A stretch of DNA of 64,000 nt, from contig NC_064682.1 in NCBI RefSeq assembly GCF_023278565.1, forward strand, positions 496,001 to 560,000, read 5' to 3'. The position numbers were made by a program, and so were the translations under genes. Origin of the DNA: Colletotrichum lupini (taxonomy: Eukaryota > Ascomycota > Sordariomycetes > Glomerellales > Glomerellaceae). The notes under the pieces were generated by a model. That model searched no databases. It was not told the origin of the DNA and worked only from the letters and a program-made list of their open reading frames with translations. Below, in pieces: positions 62,018-64,000 of this stretch (position 1 is the first letter of the stretch; each line of letters opens with the position of its first letter).

Positions 62018-63154
62018 ATGAAGCAGTCTTTCACCTTCATCACCGCTGCTTTTGGCGTGGCCTCAGCCAATCCTCACCTGGCTGCTGCTCACTTGGCCAA
62101 CCCTCACTTCCGCAGAGCTTCCCCCACTGAGTGGACTCCTGCTGGACCTGATGACTGTGAGTACACTATCCTGATGAACCAAACCTAAGCTTCAAGTGCT
62201 AATTATGTAGTCCGTGGCCCATGCCCAATGATGAACACTTTGGCCAACCACGGCTTCATATCCCACGACGGCAAGAACCTGACGAAGGACGTTGTTGTGA
62301 AAGGTCTTCAGGACGGCCTCAACTTCGGGACCGATCTTGGAACCCTGATGTTTAACATGGCCCTTATTGCCAATCCAGAACCCAATGCCACATTCTTCAC
62401 TCTGTAAGAAGCCCCTTTGAAGTCTTGGCGCAACGCACCACTAATTCAACATGTATAGGGACCAACTTAACGTTCACAATGTCCTGGAGCACGATGCTAG
62501 CTTGAGGTAAGTTTAAGCTCTGCCCGTCTGAAGCAGAATAATGCCTCGACTCATCCAGGCTTTGGTTCTTCCTGTTCGAGCTAAGGAGTGACGAGTATAT
62601 CCAGACTTGGACTACACTAACACCTTGCCCACAGTCGCACCGATGCTGCCTTTGGCAACAATCATGTCTTCAACCAATCCATCTTCGACGAGTCGAGAGC
62701 CTACTGGACGAAGGATACCCTGGATGCGCAACAGCTTGCCAACAGCAAGTTGGCGCGACAGGTCACCTCAAGAGCTTTCAACCCCAACTACACCTTCACT
62801 GCAACCGTGGAGAACTTCAGTCTTGGCGAGGTCGCTGCCCCCATCATTGTCTTTGGCGATATGACCGCCGGAACCGTCAACAAGACACTGGTCGAATACT
62901 TCTTCCGTAAGAGACACATCAAACATAGCTCCTTGAGACAACTGTAGACTAATATGTGGTTTGCAGAGAACGAGCGCCTTCCTGCTGAGTTGGGCTGGGT
63001 CAAGAAGGAGAACGCTGTTACACAAGAGGACATCCTGAAGGTGGTCGAGATGATTAGAAACGCAACTGTGCTTACCACAGGTGGCGCGGCTGAGGCCCCT
63101 CACAGACGTATGATTAGGGACTTGCACACTGGCTTGGGCCTGCTGTCCCAGTGA
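62018..63154 (+). CDS. Secreted heme-thiolate peroxidase (chloroperoxidase/short peroxygenase family)
   Basis: Five exons, 62018-62156, 62211-62403, 62459-62506, 62635-62906 and 62967-63154, are all phase-consistent (donors GTGAGT, GTAAGA, GTAAGT, GTAAGA) and give 279 residues. The N-terminus MKQSFTFITAAFGVASA is a signal peptide. The proximal heme-ligand motif PCPMMNTLANHG places the thiolate Cys at about 51. The distal EHDASLSR motif is at 121-128, with Glu192 (in LGEVAAPIIVFGD) the likely acid-base residue. The C-terminal NERLPAELGW matches the conserved end of the fold. The EHD form, rather than EGD, groups it with chloroperoxidase and short peroxygenases. Such enzymes use H2O2 to halogenate or oxygenate organic substrates outside the cell; the substrate here is unknown. 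N-glycosylation sequons (for example NLT, NAT, NQS) fit secretion. No cluster partners are visible. Confidence 0.9.
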
Positions 63155-63500
63155 GGCATTTGATCTTTGCACTGATCAGTACATGTAATTATGTGTGCCT
63201 GAGCGCCACTTTCTCTTCACATGTTATTTATCATAAGGGATTTGACATATTAGCATTGCTCTTTCTCAAAGATGTATTCAAAGCAACATAACTAAGCATA
63301 GCAAGATTTCCTAAATATGCTGTGGTCCACAGCCGCCTGGTCAATTACGTAAGCTTTTAGACGGAGGTTTTGATCATAGACCATAGCTGGCTCATAGACC
63401 TAGTCGCACCGAATCTTATGTGTCATTGAAGTGCGGGCATAACGGCTCTCATTCTAGTTACATACTGCCTAAATTATCACGAGTTATAGCACGCAGCAAT
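63155..63500. other. 3' flank of the peroxidase gene
   Basis: No gene seen. Composition declines gradually towards the A+T-rich block that follows. Confidence 0.5.
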
Positions 63501-63504
63501 GGGC

Positions 63505-64000
63505 ATACGGAGTATAGTAAAAGTGGCTTAATTATTAAAGTAGAAATAGATAAAAAGACAAGGTCTATATATATAATATCTAAGATAGATACGTGATTTA
63601 GTACGTAATAGGTACTTTATAAAGTATAATTACTATCCCTATTACGTAATACACCCCTTAATTACTATTACTAGGGAGCTATTATACCTAAGATAGAATC
63701 TCTAAATGCCCTTATAAAGGCCTAATTTAGTTAAATATTGTTACGAAGGTAACTTTGTTTACCTTATTATTCGCCTTATTATCAATATTACGTAAGCAAA
63801 CTATATACCATATTAATCTACGATTTCTATAGATTATTATAGGTATTGATTATGTAAGCAATACTGCTTATATAAGCTTACGTGAGCAATGGAAAGTACT
63901 AGAAGGTAACTGAATAATCTGGAATTTACTCGAGGCGGAATTACGTACTACGATTACGCATTTACTTACGTATACGCTTATTAATTATATCATAATTAAT
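63505..64000. repeat. Second A+T-rich block, partly RIP-like, cut by the window end
   Basis: From about 63.5 kb the sequence becomes TpA-rich with no reading frame. Unlike the 25-30 kb block some CpA remain (for example AAGCAA and GAGCAAT), so mutation appears less complete. It contains an 11-bp inverted repeat, TACGTAATAGG at 63602-63612 with its complement at 63638-63648. Probably an old transposon; the right limit is not in view. Confidence 0.6.

Overview
This window is nuclear DNA of a filamentous ascomycete, most likely a Sordariomycete; a Glomerellales-type genome such as Colletotrichum or Verticillium is my guess, not a demonstration. The reasons are short spliceosomal introns of about 50-130 bases with GTRNGT donors, CTAAC/CTGAC branch points and YAG acceptors, CT-rich 5' leaders, typical fungal proteins, and a block of extreme A+T content that carries the signature of repeat-induced point mutation (RIP).

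Layout. 1-5.9 kb: no gene I can support. 7.07-17.9 kb: a compact gene island holding an FWD-1/beta-TrCP-type F-box/WD40 protein (+), ESCRT-III Vps60/CHMP5 (-), a Yvc1-type TRP channel (+), a secreted DUF1961 protein (-) and a small protein that may have a tubby/LURP-one-like fold (+). 17.9-22.7 kb: no supported gene. 22.7-24.4 kb: a Yvh1-type dual-specificity phosphatase (-). 25.1-30.1 kb: one 4.9 kb RIP-degraded element bounded by 33-bp terminal inverted repeats and a perfect 5-bp target duplication. 30.9-33.0 kb: a three-exon C2H2 zinc-finger protein (-). About 33-62 kb: close to 29 kb of ordinary base composition with no confident gene, but with microsatellites, a perfect 40-bp inverted repeat pair, G-tracts, dispersed short motifs and a few coding-like fragments. 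62.0-63.15 kb: a five-exon secreted heme-thiolate peroxidase (+). 63.5-64 kb: the start of a second AT-rich, partly RIP-like block cut by the window end.

How the genes relate. They are mostly conserved housekeeping or regulatory genes and do not form a biosynthetic cluster. Vps60 and the TRP channel are divergently transcribed from one intergenic region, and both are expected to act on the endosome/vacuole system. fwd-1 and vps60 converge, as do the TRP channel and the DUF1961 gene. The peroxidase at the right edge, beside AT-rich DNA, is the one accessory-type secreted enzyme.

Exon borders were worked out by hand from splice consensus and frame continuity. All intron-containing models are phase-consistent. 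Protein identities rest on family motifs I can see; no database search was run.
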